From: Oligoflexia bacterium | GTDB lineage: Bacteria; Bdellovibrionota; UBA1018 | DNA: 64,000 bases | NCBI GenBank assembly: GCA_023701205.1 | Contig: JAMPXJ010000008.1 | Coordinates: 1-64,000 of the forward strand | Direction of reading: 5' to 3' | Part shown: in pieces, positions 27,882-40,362 of the stretch | How the letters are laid out: each line of letters begins with the position of its first letter | How positions within the stretch are numbered: position 1 is the first letter of the stretch | Notes under the pieces: model-generated | What the model saw: the letters and a program-made list of their open reading frames with translations, nothing else | Told to the model about the DNA's origin: nothing | The model's database searches: none | Program-made: the position numbers and the translations under genes

Positions 27882-28463
27882 TCAGAACCACCCTTCCGCG
27901 TAGAGCGCGCGAACTTCCCCGGCTCCCGCCTGCTTGAGGAATTGGGAGGCATCGACCTCCTCGAACTTGCGGTGAGCGCCACGGCCTTCCTCCTCCTCGC
28001 CCGTCGCCGGCGCCTCGATGACCAGAGCGAACCGGTCGCGCGTCAGCGAGGGATCGAAGGACTTGCGCTTGATATTCGGAAGCCCGTTGAAGGCGAACAT
28101 GGCCGCCACGGTCGAAAGGCCCGCGAAAAGCACGGTCAGCTCGAACATGATCGGTACCCAGGCCGGCCAGGAGTTGAACGGTTTGCCGCCGACGATCAGC
28201 GGCCAGTCCACGGCCGAGGTCCAGTACTGGAACAGGAACGCCAGCGAGCAGCCCGTAATGCCTGCAACCAGGGTGACGTACGGCAGCGGTGAGCGCTTGA
28301 GGCCCTGCGCCGCCTCGAGCCCGTGTACCGGATATGGCGTGTAGGCATCGAAGCTGCGGAACTTCGCGTCGCGGACCTTCTGCGTGGCCTGCACCAGCGC
28401 ACCAGGCTCATCGAAGAAACCGATGACGCCGATGAGCGGACGTTCCATCGTGGCATTAGACAT
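27882..28463 (-). CDS. actD: Alternative complex III subunit ActD (DUF3341)
   Basis: A 193-residue membrane protein with the DUF3341 fold: an N-terminal ferredoxin-like part ([20 protein letters not shown], then [16 protein letters not shown]) followed by two helices ([20 protein letters not shown] and [20 protein letters not shown]). The ATG at 28463 overlaps the actC stop by eight bases. An upstream in-frame start at 28517 lies wholly inside actC and is less likely. Confidence 0.88.
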   Translation of the reverse strand: MSNATMERPLIGVIGFFDEPGALVQATQKVRDAKFRSFDAYTPYPVHGLEAAQGLKRSPLPYVTLVAGITGCSLAFLFQYWTSAVDWPLIVGGKPFNSWPAWVPIMFELTVLFAGLSTVAAMFAFNGLPNIKRKSFDPSLTRDRFALVIEAPATGEEEEGRGAHRKFEEVDASQFLKQAGAGEVRALYAEGWF

Positions 28464-29877
28464 GAGCGGACTCCTTGGAATGAGAACCGTGTGAGGTGGA
28501 ATCGGGACCGGGGCCACCGTGCGGCTGCGCGTTCGGCATGATGCTCTTCACCTCGGCCATCGCGATCACCGGGAGCACCCGGCAGAACAGGAGGAAGAAG
28601 ATGAAGAAGAAGCCGAAGCTCCCGAGCGTGATGCCCCAGTCGCTCCAGGTCGGAACATAATAGCGCCAGTTGGACGGCATGAAGTCGCGATGGAGCGACG
28701 TCACCGTGATCACGAACCGCTCGAACCACATGCCGATGTTCACGAAGAGCGAGACGACGAACATCACCGGGATGCTGCGGCGGGCTTTCCGGAACCAGAA
28801 CACCTGCGGAATGATGACGTTGCAGGTGGCCATGATCCAGTAGGACCACCAGTAAGGGCCGAACGCGCGGTTGATGAAGGCGAACCGCTCGAAGGAGCTC
28901 CCGCTGTACCACGCGATGAAGAACTCGCAGGCATAGGCGTAGCCGACCATCATGCCCGTGGCCATGATGATCTTGTTCATCTTCTCCAGGTGGTTGAGCG
29001 TGATGTAATCCTTCAGGCCGAAGAGCTCACGCGTGATGACCATCAGGGTGACGACCATCGCGAAGCCCGAGAAGATCGCGCCCGCGACGAAGTACGGCGG
29101 GAAGATCGTCGTATGCCAGCCCGGGACGTTGGAGACCGCGAAGTCAAACGACACGATCGTGTGCACCGAGAGCACGAGCGGCGTCGAGAGGCCGGCCAGG
29201 ATCATGTAGGCCATCTCGTAATGCGACCAGTTCTTGTTGGAGCCGCGCCAACCCATCGACAGCACGGTGTAGATGAACTTGCGGATCCCGTTCTTCGCGC
29301 GATCGCGGATCGTCGCCAGGTCGGGGATGAGGCCCACGTACCAGAACACGGCCGAGATCGTGAAATACGTCGAGACCGCAAACACGTCCCAGAGCAGCGG
29401 GGAACGGAAGTTCACCCAGAGCTCCCGCTGGTTCGGATACGGCAGCAGCCAGAACGCCGCGTACCAGGGCCGTCCGGTATGAATGACCGGGAAGATCAGC
29501 GCCGTCATCACGGCGAAGATCGTCATCGCCTCAGCCGCGCGGTTGATGCCCGTGCGCCACTTCTGACGGAACAGGAAAAGAATGGCCGAAATCAGCGTGC
29601 CGGCGTGGCCGATACCGATCCAGAACACGAAGTTCACGATGAAAACACCCCAGCCATTGGGCTGGTTCAGGCCCAGGACGCCCAGGCCTTTCATGAACAT
29701 GTTCGCGGCCAGCAGCGCGCCGATCGCGAACGCGGTGAGCGCGATCGCGAAGGCCGCCCACCACCTTCCGGCGGGAAAGCGCTCCAGCGGGGCCGAAACG
29801 TCGTTGTTCACGTCGGCGAAGGTCTTGCCGCCGGTGACCAGGATCTCTGGGGTCAATTGCGTGCTCGTAGCTGACAT
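28456..29877 (-). CDS. actC: Alternative complex III quinol-binding membrane subunit ActC
   Basis: A 473-residue NrfD/PsrC-like membrane protein with about ten helices, homologous to ActF. It includes [39 protein letters not shown] and the conserved [17 protein letters not shown]. In the solved ACIII structures this subunit forms the menaquinol-oxidation site next to ActB. The ATG at 29877 has GAGGGG eight bases upstream and lies 17 bp from the actB stop. Confidence 0.9.
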   Translation of the reverse strand: MSATSTQLTPEILVTGGKTFADVNNDVSAPLERFPAGRWWAAFAIALTAFAIGALLAANMFMKGLGVLGLNQPNGWGVFIVNFVFWIGIGHAGTLISAILFLFRQKWRTGINRAAEAMTIFAVMTALIFPVIHTGRPWYAAFWLLPYPNQRELWVNFRSPLLWDVFAVSTYFTISAVFWYVGLIPDLATIRDRAKNGIRKFIYTVLSMGWRGSNKNWSHYEMAYMILAGLSTPLVLSVHTIVSFDFAVSNVPGWHTTIFPPYFVAGAIFSGFAMVVTLMVITRELFGLKDYITLNHLEKMNKIIMATGMMVGYAYACEFFIAWYSGSSFERFAFINRAFGPYWWSYWIMATCNVIIPQVFWFRKARRSIPVMFVVSLFVNIGMWFERFVITVTSLHRDFMPSNWRYYVPTWSDWGITLGSFGFFFIFFLLFCRVLPVIAMAEVKSIMPNAQPHGGPGPDSTSHGSHSKESAHV

Positions 29878-29894
29878 GGGTTCATCCCCTCGAA

Positions 29895-33080
<3,186 letters not shown>

Positions 33081-33123
33081 AGTATTCTCGCGTTTCAAAA
33101 TGCTCGGTGCGCGCTGGTGTCCG

Positions 33124-33780
33124 TCAGTTGTGGCAGGTGCTGCAGTTCGTCGGCGCCGCATGGCCTTGGGGATTCTTCTCGCCCGGATAAATGTTCTCCA
33201 TCACCTGCCTCGGGGTCGTCCGGCCGCGATGGCATTCCATGCACCAGCCCATGGTGAGGGGCGAGAACTGATAGACGCGATCCATGGACTTCACGTCGCC
33301 GTGGCAGTTCTCGCAGACGAGGCCTTTGGCCAGGTGCCGCTTGTGATTGAAGTAGGCGTGGTCCGGCAGTTCGTGGATCCGCACCCACTCGAAGGCCTTT
33401 CCTTCCTTGTACATCTTCTGGAGAAGCTGGATGTGCGGGCTGTCCGCCTTCACCACCGTATGGCAGTTCATGCACACGTTCATTGACGGGATGCCCGAGT
33501 GACGCGCCTTTTCTGCATTCGAGTGGCAGTACAGGCAGGCGATCTTGTTGTCGCCGGCGTGGACTTTGTGACTGAAAGGAATCGGCTGCTCGGGCATATA
33601 GCCCTGATTGGAGGCCGAAGGGAAAACCGCGGCCAATCCGCCGACCGCGATCAAGGCCACCGTGAGCGCCACTCCAATAGCAAGATTTCTCTGCGTTGCT
33701 GAGATGCGAGCCATGAGTTTATCCATCTGAGAGAGCGTTGAATGAGTGCCGCACGAGCCTGCGCCCGTGCTGACGCTCAT
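33124..33780 (-). CDS. actA: Alternative complex III pentaheme cytochrome ActA
   Basis: A 218-residue protein with an N-terminal membrane anchor (IGVALTVALIAVGGLAAVF) and exactly five CxxCH motifs: CLYCH, CMNCH, CENCH, CMECH and CSTCH, the last three residues from the end. This is the pentaheme ActA that heads ACIII operons. Three possible starts exist (33780, 33726, 33714); none has a good ribosome-binding site, so the first is given. The operon promoter should lie in the 426-bp gap upstream. Confidence 0.92.
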   Translation of the reverse strand: MSVSTGAGSCGTHSTLSQMDKLMARISATQRNLAIGVALTVALIAVGGLAAVFPSASNQGYMPEQPIPFSHKVHAGDNKIACLYCHSNAEKARHSGIPSMNVCMNCHTVVKADSPHIQLLQKMYKEGKAFEWVRIHELPDHAYFNHKRHLAKGLVCENCHGDVKSMDRVYQFSPLTMGWCMECHRGRTTPRQVMENIYPGEKNPQGHAAPTNCSTCHN

Positions 33781-34168
33781 TATTTTTTGGTCCGAACTGC
33801 GTCTTTAGCCCGGATCAATTCAGTTTTCTAGTCTGATTTTTTCGCGCGTGCGCAGAAACTTTCGCGCAAAAAAAAGCGGCGCATGCATTTCGCCCGAGAT
33901 ACCGATCGCGGCGCGCGAGCTTTTCGCGAGTTTTTCCAGGAAAACTTTTCGATCGATCCCTTTCGCGAGCAATGGATAGATACGTCTGTTGAAAAGCGCG
34001 ACACGCGCCTGTTCTCCGCGCGCCCGAATGTGTCATCCCGTTTCCACCCGCCTAAGGACCGCGTTGGGAGCAGCCTTCGAATGACATTCTCAATTCCCAG
34101 CTCTCTCTATTTTTCCCCGCATGGCGATCACCCAGGCAAACCAGTGGGAAGAGGGCGCTTTTTAAAGC
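33781..34168. other. Long divergent intergenic region between actA and the deacetylase-like gene
   Basis: This gap has no convincing gene. It is visibly richer in A/T runs than its surroundings and must contain the actA operon promoter on the minus strand. No clear -35/-10 pair was found for that operon by eye. A short open frame at 33883-34194 on the plus strand has no protein-like features and no ribosome-binding site. Confidence 0.6.
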
Positions 34169-34197
34169 TTGACAATTTCACTCAACTTCATTAGGTT
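34169..34197 (+). promoter_or_regulatory. Promoter with perfect -35 box, near-leaderless geometry
   Basis: TTGACA (34169-34174) matches the consensus exactly. Seventeen bases later lies TAGGTT (34192-34197), a weak -10. The ATG of the deacetylase-like gene at 34207 is only nine bases from the -10 box, so the transcript would have almost no leader and no Shine-Dalgarno sequence. Confidence 0.5.
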
Positions 34198-34206
34198 AGC
34201 CCCGCC

Positions 34207-35295
34207 ATGAGAACCCGTGCCGTCCTACAGGAAAAAGTTCTCGCCGGAGTGACCGCGATCAGTATCGTGACCGGAGCCGTCGTCGTTTCGCGGCAGCTTT
34301 CGGCCTCGGCGACACCCGAGCCTGTCAGGCCTGAGATTGTCGCATTGACCGAACCTTCGCGTCCTTGGGCGCAGATCAGCGAGGACATCCGCGAGACGCT
34401 CCGGCAGAATCTCGCGGCCCCGATGATTTCCGAATGGCGCAACAGCGGGCGGCTTCCCGAGGAACTTTTCGAGAACCTGCGCGCGCTCGCGGAGCCCGCG
34501 GCCTGGCAGGAGCTCTGCGAACGGCTGTCCGCCCTTCCGCCCGAGGATCTGGCCGTCTTCGAAAACGCGATCGAGCGCTTCGCGCGAGATCTCACCTGCG
34601 CCCCGGCATTGCAGGAAAAGCAGCGCGCCCACTGGGACGCGCAGCGAACGCGTCTCGGCGAGCCGAGCTTGCGAGCCAGGGCGGCTCGGAACCGCGTGCT
34701 CTCCGCCCCCTCCGCGCGCGTCACCGTGGACCAGCTGGCTCCGGGCGAGGTCGCGCTGGCTTTCGCGGGCGGCCCGCACCCGGCGCTCACGGAGGAGACC
34801 CTGCGGATCCTGGCGAGGCACGGCGTGCGCGCGAATTTCTTCCAGCTCGGCCGCAACGTGCGCAATCATCCCGAGCTTTCCCGCCGCATTCTCGAGGATC
34901 GGCACGCGCTCGGCTCGCATACCTTCCGCCAGCTCCCGCTCGCGCGCCTGGACCTGCGCCGCGCGGGAGAGGACATCCGCGCCGGAGAGCGCAGCGTCTC
35001 GGGCGCGGCCGGCCGCGCTTCGCTGGGCTTCCTCTTCCCGCCGGGAGAGGAGACGCCGGCGCTCGAAACGCTCGTGCAGGAGAGCGGGATCACGGCGCTT
35101 CACGCCAGCACTGATTCGCGCGACTGGCAGCTGCGCGACCCCAAGCAGCTGGCCAAGCGCGCGCTCTATACTCTGGAGCGCGATCGCAAGGGCATCCTCC
35201 TTCTCGACGACACGCGGGCGCAGAGCGTGCTCGCGCTCCCCATGCTGCTCGAGGGCCTGGTGGAGCGAGGCTTCACCTTCGTCGTCTTCGAGTGA
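34207..35295 (+). CDS. NodB-fold polysaccharide deacetylase-like protein with degraded active site
   Basis: A 362-residue exported protein (N-terminal hydrophobic signal, VLAGVTAISIVTGAVVV-like) with a C-terminal NodB homology domain from about residue 175. The domain order is clear, but the catalytic motifs are altered. TFDDGP is AFAGGP (185-190), losing both Asp residues. The His pair is HTFRQ (His238 kept, second His replaced by Gln242). The Arg-containing motif 3 reads FLFPPGEE. DSRDW matches motif 4, and the final LLHD reads LLLDD. Metal binding and catalysis as known for the family look impossible, so it is probably a binding protein or pseudoenzyme. Confidence 0.75.
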   Translation: MRTRAVLQEKVLAGVTAISIVTGAVVVSRQLSASATPEPVRPEIVALTEPSRPWAQISEDIRETLRQNLAAPMISEWRNSGRLPEELFENLRALAEPAAWQELCERLSALPPEDLAVFENAIERFARDLTCAPALQEKQRAHWDAQRTRLGEPSLRARAARNRVLSAPSARVTVDQLAPGEVALAFAGGPHPALTEETLRILARHGVRANFFQLGRNVRNHPELSRRILEDRHALGSHTFRQLPLARLDLRRAGEDIRAGERSVSGAAGRASLGFLFPPGEETPALETLVQESGITALHASTDSRDWQLRDPKQLAKRALYTLERDRKGILLLDDTRAQSVLALPMLLEGLVERGFTFVVFE

Positions 35296-35298
35296 CGC

Positions 35299-36036
35299 TC
35301 AGCCCGCCACGCAGAGGAAGATCATCCAGTCCGTCGTGTTCGCCTGCGGCGGACAGGTGACGCACGCGCGGTGAACCCCGTGCCGGTCCTCCTGGTCCCA
35401 GCTGCCCAGGATATTCCAGGTCTTGCCAGCGGCGCAGCAGCCACAGCCCGTTGCCGGGTAGCCGCTGCACACACAGAGATCTCCGATGGTCGACGTCGGG
35501 GTGCCGCAGCCGGAGACCCGCCCTCCCGCGTCGGTCGCGACCAGAACGGGCACTCTCAGCTCGAACGGGCCGGAGGGCCCGCCGCCCTTGCGGGTTCTCG
35601 AGACACTCATCACCACCTCGGCGACACCTGCGGAGTTGGCCGCGCCGATGTTCTTGTCGACGAGCTGGATGCTGGCGATCTTGAGCTTGTCGTATGTCGC
35701 CGTGGATCCCGTCGGGGAAAAGCGAACGGCATTATTGCGGTCCCTGAGGCTGACGTTGTGCGCCCCCGAGATCACCTGAGTGCCGTTCAGGCTGTTTTCG
35801 CAGCTTTCTTTCGTAGTGACGAGAAAGCCAACCTCCTTCTCGAGCTCCGTCCGCGACAAGCGATCTTCAAGATAGCCGATGCTCGCGGCCTGATTCTGGA
35901 TCGCCGAAGCTCCCGCCATCGCCATGAAAATCATCAGGCTGCCCGCAACGAGGACCTCCAGAAGGGAAAAGCCCGAGCTATTCCATTTGGAATTCTTCTG
36001 CGTTTCTCGGCTCGAATCGTCCACCGGGCTTTCCAT
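35299..36036 (-). CDS. Prepilin-like protein (type II/IV N-terminal methylation motif)
   Basis: A 245-residue protein with the prepilin peptidase motif SSGFSLLEVLVAG, in which cleavage after Gly22 would leave Phe1 and Glu5. A hydrophobic helix follows (LMIFMAMAGASAI) and then a globular domain that is cysteine-rich at the end (CVCSGYPATGCGCCAAG and CVTCPP). The leader is longer than usual. The ATG at 36036 has GGAAGA nine bases upstream; in-frame starts at 36060 and 36132 are alternatives. It may be a minor pilin or pseudopilin. No pilus assembly genes are nearby. Confidence 0.7.
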   Translation of the reverse strand: MESPVDDSSRETQKNSKWNSSGFSLLEVLVAGSLMIFMAMAGASAIQNQAASIGYLEDRLSRTELEKEVGFLVTTKESCENSLNGTQVISGAHNVSLRDRNNAVRFSPTGSTATYDKLKIASIQLVDKNIGAANSAGVAEVVMSVSRTRKGGGPSGPFELRVPVLVATDAGGRVSGCGTPTSTIGDLCVCSGYPATGCGCCAAGKTWNILGSWDQEDRHGVHRACVTCPPQANTTDWMIFLCVAG

Positions 36037-36158
36037 TGGAATATTATCTTCCGGATTCATTCCCGGCGCACGGTGGGTCCGCCGTGACTGTGTCGCCCCG
36101 GCGACACGGTAGGATCCGACACTTCCTCGCAAACGCGCGGGGTGAGATACTGATCGTG

Positions 36159-38906
36159 ATGCACGTAGGCTGCCAGAAGCGAGTGACTTTGACGCTGCTC
36201 TCGCTTTTCCTCATACCGATCACCGGCTGCTTCAATGCCGAGGTCCAGGTCAGCTCCCTGACCGAGGAAGCGGGGCGCCCGAGCGCGACTCCGACAGCGA
36301 CTCCGACGGCGACTCCGACGGCGACCTCAACCGCGACTCCGACGCCGACTCCGACCCCTGACATCTTGATCGGCTCTCCCTCGGCTTCACTCGTCGGGGC
36401 GTCACACTCCGTGAGCTACACGGTGTCTTTCACGAATGCCACCTCGATCACGCTCCAGGCTTCGGATGTGATCATGCTCTCTGACCCAGGGGTCAGCTGC
36501 TCCGTTGTCGTATCCGGCTCCGACTCTTCCATGCGAACCATCACTTTCAGTTCCTGCTCGGGGAACGGAAGCGCCAGCTTTTCCCTCCAGGCAGGGACAG
36601 CCTATAACGGAGGACAGGCCGCCGCAGCCTCGGGTCCGAGCGACTCCTTCACGATCGACACTCTACCTCCCGCCAGTACTGGCATCTCGATCGCGGGCGG
36701 AGCGTCGGAAACCGTTTTCAACGACGTACCGCTTTCACTGGCGGCAAGCGATGCCCATTCGATCGAGATGTTCGTCACCGAGGATTCCGCCTGCGCGACG
36801 GGCGGAGCCTGGGAGCCCTTCTCCGCGACCCAGAACTGGAACCTGAGCGCAAGCTATTCCACCAAAGGCGTCTACGCGAAATTCCGGGACCCGGCCGGAA
36901 ACACCTCCTCCTGCGTCGGCGACACGATCAGCTACCGGCAGCTCGGGGTCGAGCCCCGCTTCGCGAACGCGCCAAACTGGAACAACTATGCTGATAAGTC
37001 GAACAACGCCTGCACCGCCAACTCGCCCTCAGTCGTGAGCTCCCATCGCGACTGCATTCACGGCGGGGAAAAAAGACTGGTCACGCTCCCCGGAGCGATC
37101 AGCTGCGCCGGCCTTTCCGCCACGGACGCCTTGGCCGCGTTCGACTGGGAATGCATCGTCGTCGGAGGCATCCCTGCCTTCGTCTCGACTCTCAAGCCGG
37201 AGAAAGGGCTCAAGGACCTCATCGAGCTCACTCCTTTGGCTTGGAAAAGCAACTCCGTGACCGTCACGCGGGCGAGCGATGCCAGCCAGCTCCAAAGTCC
37301 GTCCTCCGTCTGGTGGACAAACCCGATCACCAGCGCCCCTTCGAGCTCCACGGGTCTCGCTACCTTGAGCGGGCCCGGCACGATATACGTTTTTTCCGAG
37401 ACCGGCGCCCAGGACCCCAAAGGTTACAATATCAATGCCGATCAGGTGGGCTTGGTAATCTGGCCCGGAAGCACGTTGACCCTGGCCAGCGGCGCCTCCT
37501 TCAACTGCAACACAGCGGCGGAAATCGACACTCCGACCCTCACCTGCCTGGTCGCGGCCGGGAGCCAGCGCTTCCTTTGGATCGAGGGCGCTTTCTCGGG
37601 GAATAATGTCTCGGGCTCAACGACGCTTTACGCGAAAAACGTGAGCTTCTCGCAATTCAGAGGTGTGGTCGCCCGCTCCGGCTATAACGGCCTGGTCCTC
37701 AAGTCGTCCTCGGGCAACGTTCTGCACGGGCTGCGGACCGGGCCCAATCAGGGACCCGGCTTCTGGCTGAGTTCCGGCTCCGATTACAACACCATTTCGA
37801 ACGTCCTGGCCGCCCGCTCGAATCCGGGTATTTACCTCCAGGACTCCAGTCACAATCTGCTTTCGAGAATCCGAGCCTTCAACAATAGCGGCCCAGGACT
37901 GAAACTCTACACCACAACTGCCTCCAGTCATGACAATGCCGTGACCGATCTGCTCGCCGTGGCAAACCTGGGCGGCGCGCATCTCAGCGGCGGCTCCAAT
38001 AACCGCATCCTGCAGGCCACCCTTTCCGGTTCGGGCGGCTCGAATCCCGGCCTCGAGCAGAATTCCGAATCCTACGGTGTCATCCAGAACGCCGTCGCCG
38101 CGAACAACGGAGGCGCGGGCATCGCAATCTCCAACGGCGCGAACACCACCGTCTCCCAGCTCGCCTCCGCTCACAACGGCAGCGCTGCGGTCGCCCTGAA
38201 CATTACGACCTACGATCGCTTCACCGGCAACCTCCTGACCGGCAGCCCGAGCTGCCTCGTCAGCGGCGGAGCGGCGCAGGGACTCACCTCGACCTGCACC
38301 GCGGCCAACGCCTCCGACGTGACGCTCGTGAGCTCCTCCATAGATCTCCGCGCCTCTTTCCTGGGAAATGCCGCCTTCGACGCAAGCAATACGAGCAATA
38401 CCTCGGGAGCGGCCTTATTCAGCTCCCTTTCGGACTGGTTCAACTTCGACTCCTTCACGAGGATCTGGCAGAAAGCAGGAACCTTCCTGACCGCGGACGT
38501 GCAAGGCCCCTGCGTCACACTCAACTGCCAGATCGCGGACTACGCCTTGAAGGCGAACGACACCGTCCTGCTCGGACGCAGCGGTAATGGCCTGGAACCC
38601 AACACGTCCTTTCTCCCCGACGCGGCCTGCCCCCTCGAAGCGGCGGGGAACCATTCGGTGACCTCCAGCGACGGCTCGGTCTTCCTGAAGAATGCGGTCG
38701 AACTCATCATCGAGCGCGGCGGCGAGGCCGGAAAAGGCGATCTCGACGGTCTTTGCGAAGCCGGCGAGAGCTGCCTTTACACCCCGAACTTCGGCGCGTA
38801 CCAGGGACACGGCCCGCTTGGGTCCTGTGTTTACGACGCGGCTGCCGGGCTCTCCGGGATCACTCTTTACGGCCATGCCGAGAACGGCCGGTCTGGCTCT
38901 TCGTAG
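36159..38906 (+). CDS. Large beta-helix surface lipoprotein with Thr-Pro linker
   Basis: A 915-residue lipoprotein. The lipobox is IPITGC; a low-complexity Ala-Thr-Pro linker (about residues 41-68) follows. Ig-like regions come next (SYTVSFTNATSITLQASDV), and from about residue 450 there is a right-handed parallel beta-helix region with repeated short strands (GNVLHGLRTGPN, YNTISNVLAARSNPGIYLQD, HNLLSRIRAFNNSGPGLKL, NNRILQATLSG). Such folds bind or cleave polysaccharides or serve as adhesins; no catalytic residues can be named. The frame extends upstream to 36036, but the signal begins at the ATG at 36159. It is divergent from the prepilin gene. Confidence 0.75.
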   Translation: MHVGCQKRVTLTLLSLFLIPITGCFNAEVQVSSLTEEAGRPSATPTATPTATPTATSTATPTPTPTPDILIGSPSASLVGASHSVSYTVSFTNATSITLQASDVIMLSDPGVSCSVVVSGSDSSMRTITFSSCSGNGSASFSLQAGTAYNGGQAAAASGPSDSFTIDTLPPASTGISIAGGASETVFNDVPLSLAASDAHSIEMFVTEDSACATGGAWEPFSATQNWNLSASYSTKGVYAKFRDPAGNTSSCVGDTISYRQLGVEPRFANAPNWNNYADKSNNACTANSPSVVSSHRDCIHGGEKRLVTLPGAISCAGLSATDALAAFDWECIVVGGIPAFVSTLKPEKGLKDLIELTPLAWKSNSVTVTRASDASQLQSPSSVWWTNPITSAPSSSTGLATLSGPGTIYVFSETGAQDPKGYNINADQVGLVIWPGSTLTLASGASFNCNTAAEIDTPTLTCLVAAGSQRFLWIEGAFSGNNVSGSTTLYAKNVSFSQFRGVVARSGYNGLVLKSSSGNVLHGLRTGPNQGPGFWLSSGSDYNTISNVLAARSNPGIYLQDSSHNLLSRIRAFNNSGPGLKLYTTTASSHDNAVTDLLAVANLGGAHLSGGSNNRILQATLSGSGGSNPGLEQNSESYGVIQNAVAANNGGAGIAISNGANTTVSQLASAHNGSAAVALNITTYDRFTGNLLTGSPSCLVSGGAAQGLTSTCTAANASDVTLVSSSIDLRASFLGNAAFDASNTSNTSGAALFSSLSDWFNFDSFTRIWQKAGTFLTADVQGPCVTLNCQIADYALKANDTVLLGRSGNGLEPNTSFLPDAACPLEAAGNHSVTSSDGSVFLKNAVELIIERGGEAGKGDLDGLCEAGESCLYTPNFGAYQGHGPLGSCVYDAAAGLSGITLYGHAENGRSGSS
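36283..36360 (+). repeat. 12-bp degenerate repeats coding an Ala-Thr-Pro-Thr linker
   Basis: Short direct repeats of the form GCGACTCCGACG, with single-base variants, encode the Thr-Ala-Thr-Pro linker just after the lipoprotein signal. They are likely to vary in copy number by slippage, which would change the spacer length between the membrane anchor and the folded domain. Confidence 0.8.
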
Positions 38907-38908
38907 AG

Positions 38909-39082
38909 GTGCCCAGGTTACTGTCGACCTGGGACGACTGCAGGCCCGTCATGGAGTGGCACGCGGGCGCGGCGACCGCAGATTGTCGGCAGAGCTATGA
39001 CTCGGATTCATGGACCTGCGCGCGGGTGACGAAGCTCATCCAGAGCTGCATTGAAAACGCGGCGATCTCTTTTTTTGCCTAA
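38909..39082 (+). CDS. Short cysteine-containing ORF, possible gene remnant
   Basis: Directly after the beta-helix lipoprotein, a frame open since 38753 continues past that gene's stop to 39082. From a GTG at 38909 it encodes 57 residues with a protein-like composition (STWDDCRPVMEW, ATADCRQSYDSDSWTCAR, IQSC). It has no signal peptide and no usable ribosome-binding site. It could be the tail of a decayed secreted protein. Low confidence that it is expressed. Confidence 0.25.
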   Translation: MPRLLSTWDDCRPVMEWHAGAATADCRQSYDSDSWTCARVTKLIQSCIENAAISFFA

Positions 39083-39133
39083 ATTAAGCCCTTATTTAAC
39101 TGTGTCTCAATAGCAGGCGCAAATCACAGGGAG

Positions 39134-39730
39134 TTATTTGATCACCTGGATCGTCTGAGTCCCGATATTCCCTGCCGCGTCCCTGGCATCCAGACGGATC
39201 AGGTGGGTCCCCGCAGCCGCCTTGCGGCTGCTCCACTTGTAGGAAATGGTAGCACCCGCGACGGTGGCCTTCCTAATGCCATCGATGAAGAGCTCGATTC
39301 CCGCAACTCCGATGTTGTCGGTGGCCTGGCCTTGGATGGTCACCGATGTCCCGATTCCGGTACCCGCAGCGGGACTGGTGATCCGCACGACAGGCGCGAT
39401 GGTATCCGGCGCGCTCGCCGCATTCGCCACCTGTACCGTAACCGCGCTGGAAGCACTGTTCCCGGCGCCATCGAAAGCCCGGGCGGTCAGCGTAGCGCTG
39501 CCGTCGGACAACGGAGTGGTATCCCAGCTGAAGGCAAAGGGTGCAGCGGCATCGGTTGCCAGGATACTCCCATTCACGAGGAGCTCTACCTTCGCGACAT
39601 CCCTGTCATCGACGGCGCTCACCTCCACGTTCACGATGCCCTTGACGCTCGCCCCGCCGGCAGGCGAGAGAACCGCCACGGTGGGAGCCTGAATATCCGG
39701 TGAGACGACAGCCGCGGCCGCCGCAGCCAC
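39134..39730 (-). CDS. Two-domain Ig-like (Big_17 type) protein lacking an export signal, possible remnant
   Basis: A 198-residue frame made of two bacterial Ig-like domains: PTVAVLSPAGGASVKGIVNV with VAKVELLVNGSILATD, and VVRITSPAAGTGIGTSVTIQ with IDGIRKATVAG. Such domains are found at the C-termini of secreted hydrolases. Here there is only an Ala-rich start and no signal peptide. The in-frame sequence upstream of the GTG at 39730 stays open for about 25 codons, ending in VGGLNGRAVAAAAAAVV. That resembles the region after the catalytic domain of subtilases. It may be the surviving tail of a deleted S8 protease gene. Confidence 0.5.
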   Translation of the reverse strand: MAAAAAAVVSPDIQAPTVAVLSPAGGASVKGIVNVEVSAVDDRDVAKVELLVNGSILATDAAAPFAFSWDTTPLSDGSATLTARAFDGAGNSASSAVTVQVANAASAPDTIAPVVRITSPAAGTGIGTSVTIQGQATDNIGVAGIELFIDGIRKATVAGATISYKWSSRKAAAGTHLIRLDARDAAGNIGTQTIQVIK

Positions 39731-39879
39731 GGCCCTCCCATTAAGGCCCCCTACTTCCGAAATGGCTGCTTGAAAGCTCAGTATAGCCGCTCTGGGAAGC
39801 TGCAGTCAGAGTGTTCGCCCCGACACAGTGTCGCAGCCAACCTGACTGCGGAGCCTCGTGAGAAAATCCCTGCCGAATA

Positions 39880-40362
39880 TCACCCGCCCGGGCCGCGACC
39901 GGAACGCACGCGCCGGCGCTTCACCCTGCTTCGCCCGCGAAACCGCGCGAAACCGTGCACGATGAAAACTCCCGACCACGCCAGCCCGAAGGCCAGGTGC
40001 ATCCAGCCCGCATTCGTTCTCCAGCTTTCGTCGACCAGCACCTGGATGAGCGTGCCTGAAAGGATCAGAGGAAAAAACAGCGCGGCCAGCCCCCAGCCGC
40101 TCCGCCGTCCCGTGCCCGGCTCGCGAGCCGAGCGCCGGATGCCCCCCACGACATGCTCCTCCCAGATCCAGCCCACCGCGAAAACCAGCAGCGGCGCGCC
40201 GAGCACGTGCAGGTGCTGCAGATGCGGCTGCGCCGGATGATTGACGACGGCGTAGGGATCCTCGGACCGGAGCAGGTGCCGGCAGACGGCGTAGCCGATC
40301 CCCGTCAACATGACCCAGAGCTCGGCAGCCCGCAGGAAACGGGAACGAAAGAGTCCCATCAT
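39880..40362 (-). CDS. Histidine-rich four-helix membrane protein, cytochrome b-like
   Basis: A 160-residue inner-membrane protein with four predicted helices (about 12-28, 52-68, 90-110 and 118-136). Histidines lie at or in the helices: His52 and His70 bracket helix 2, and His122 and His136 are 14 residues apart in helix 4, the spacing of bis-His heme b sites. It overlaps the FMN-binding gene by ATGA and is the last gene of the apbE module. A role as membrane electron donor to the flavoprotein is inferred from these points. No family match is claimed. Confidence 0.5.
   Translation of the reverse strand: MMGLFRSRFLRAAELWVMLTGIGYAVCRHLLRSEDPYAVVNHPAQPHLQHLHVLGAPLLVFAVGWIWEEHVVGGIRRSAREPGTGRRSGWGLAALFFPLILSGTLIQVLVDESWRTNAGWMHLAFGLAWSGVFIVHGFARFRGRSRVKRRRVRSGRGPGG

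Noticed and set aside
33883..34194. 103-codon plus-strand frame in the actA upstream gap
   Set aside because: No ribosome-binding site, no recognisable domain, and it runs through the promoter of the next gene.
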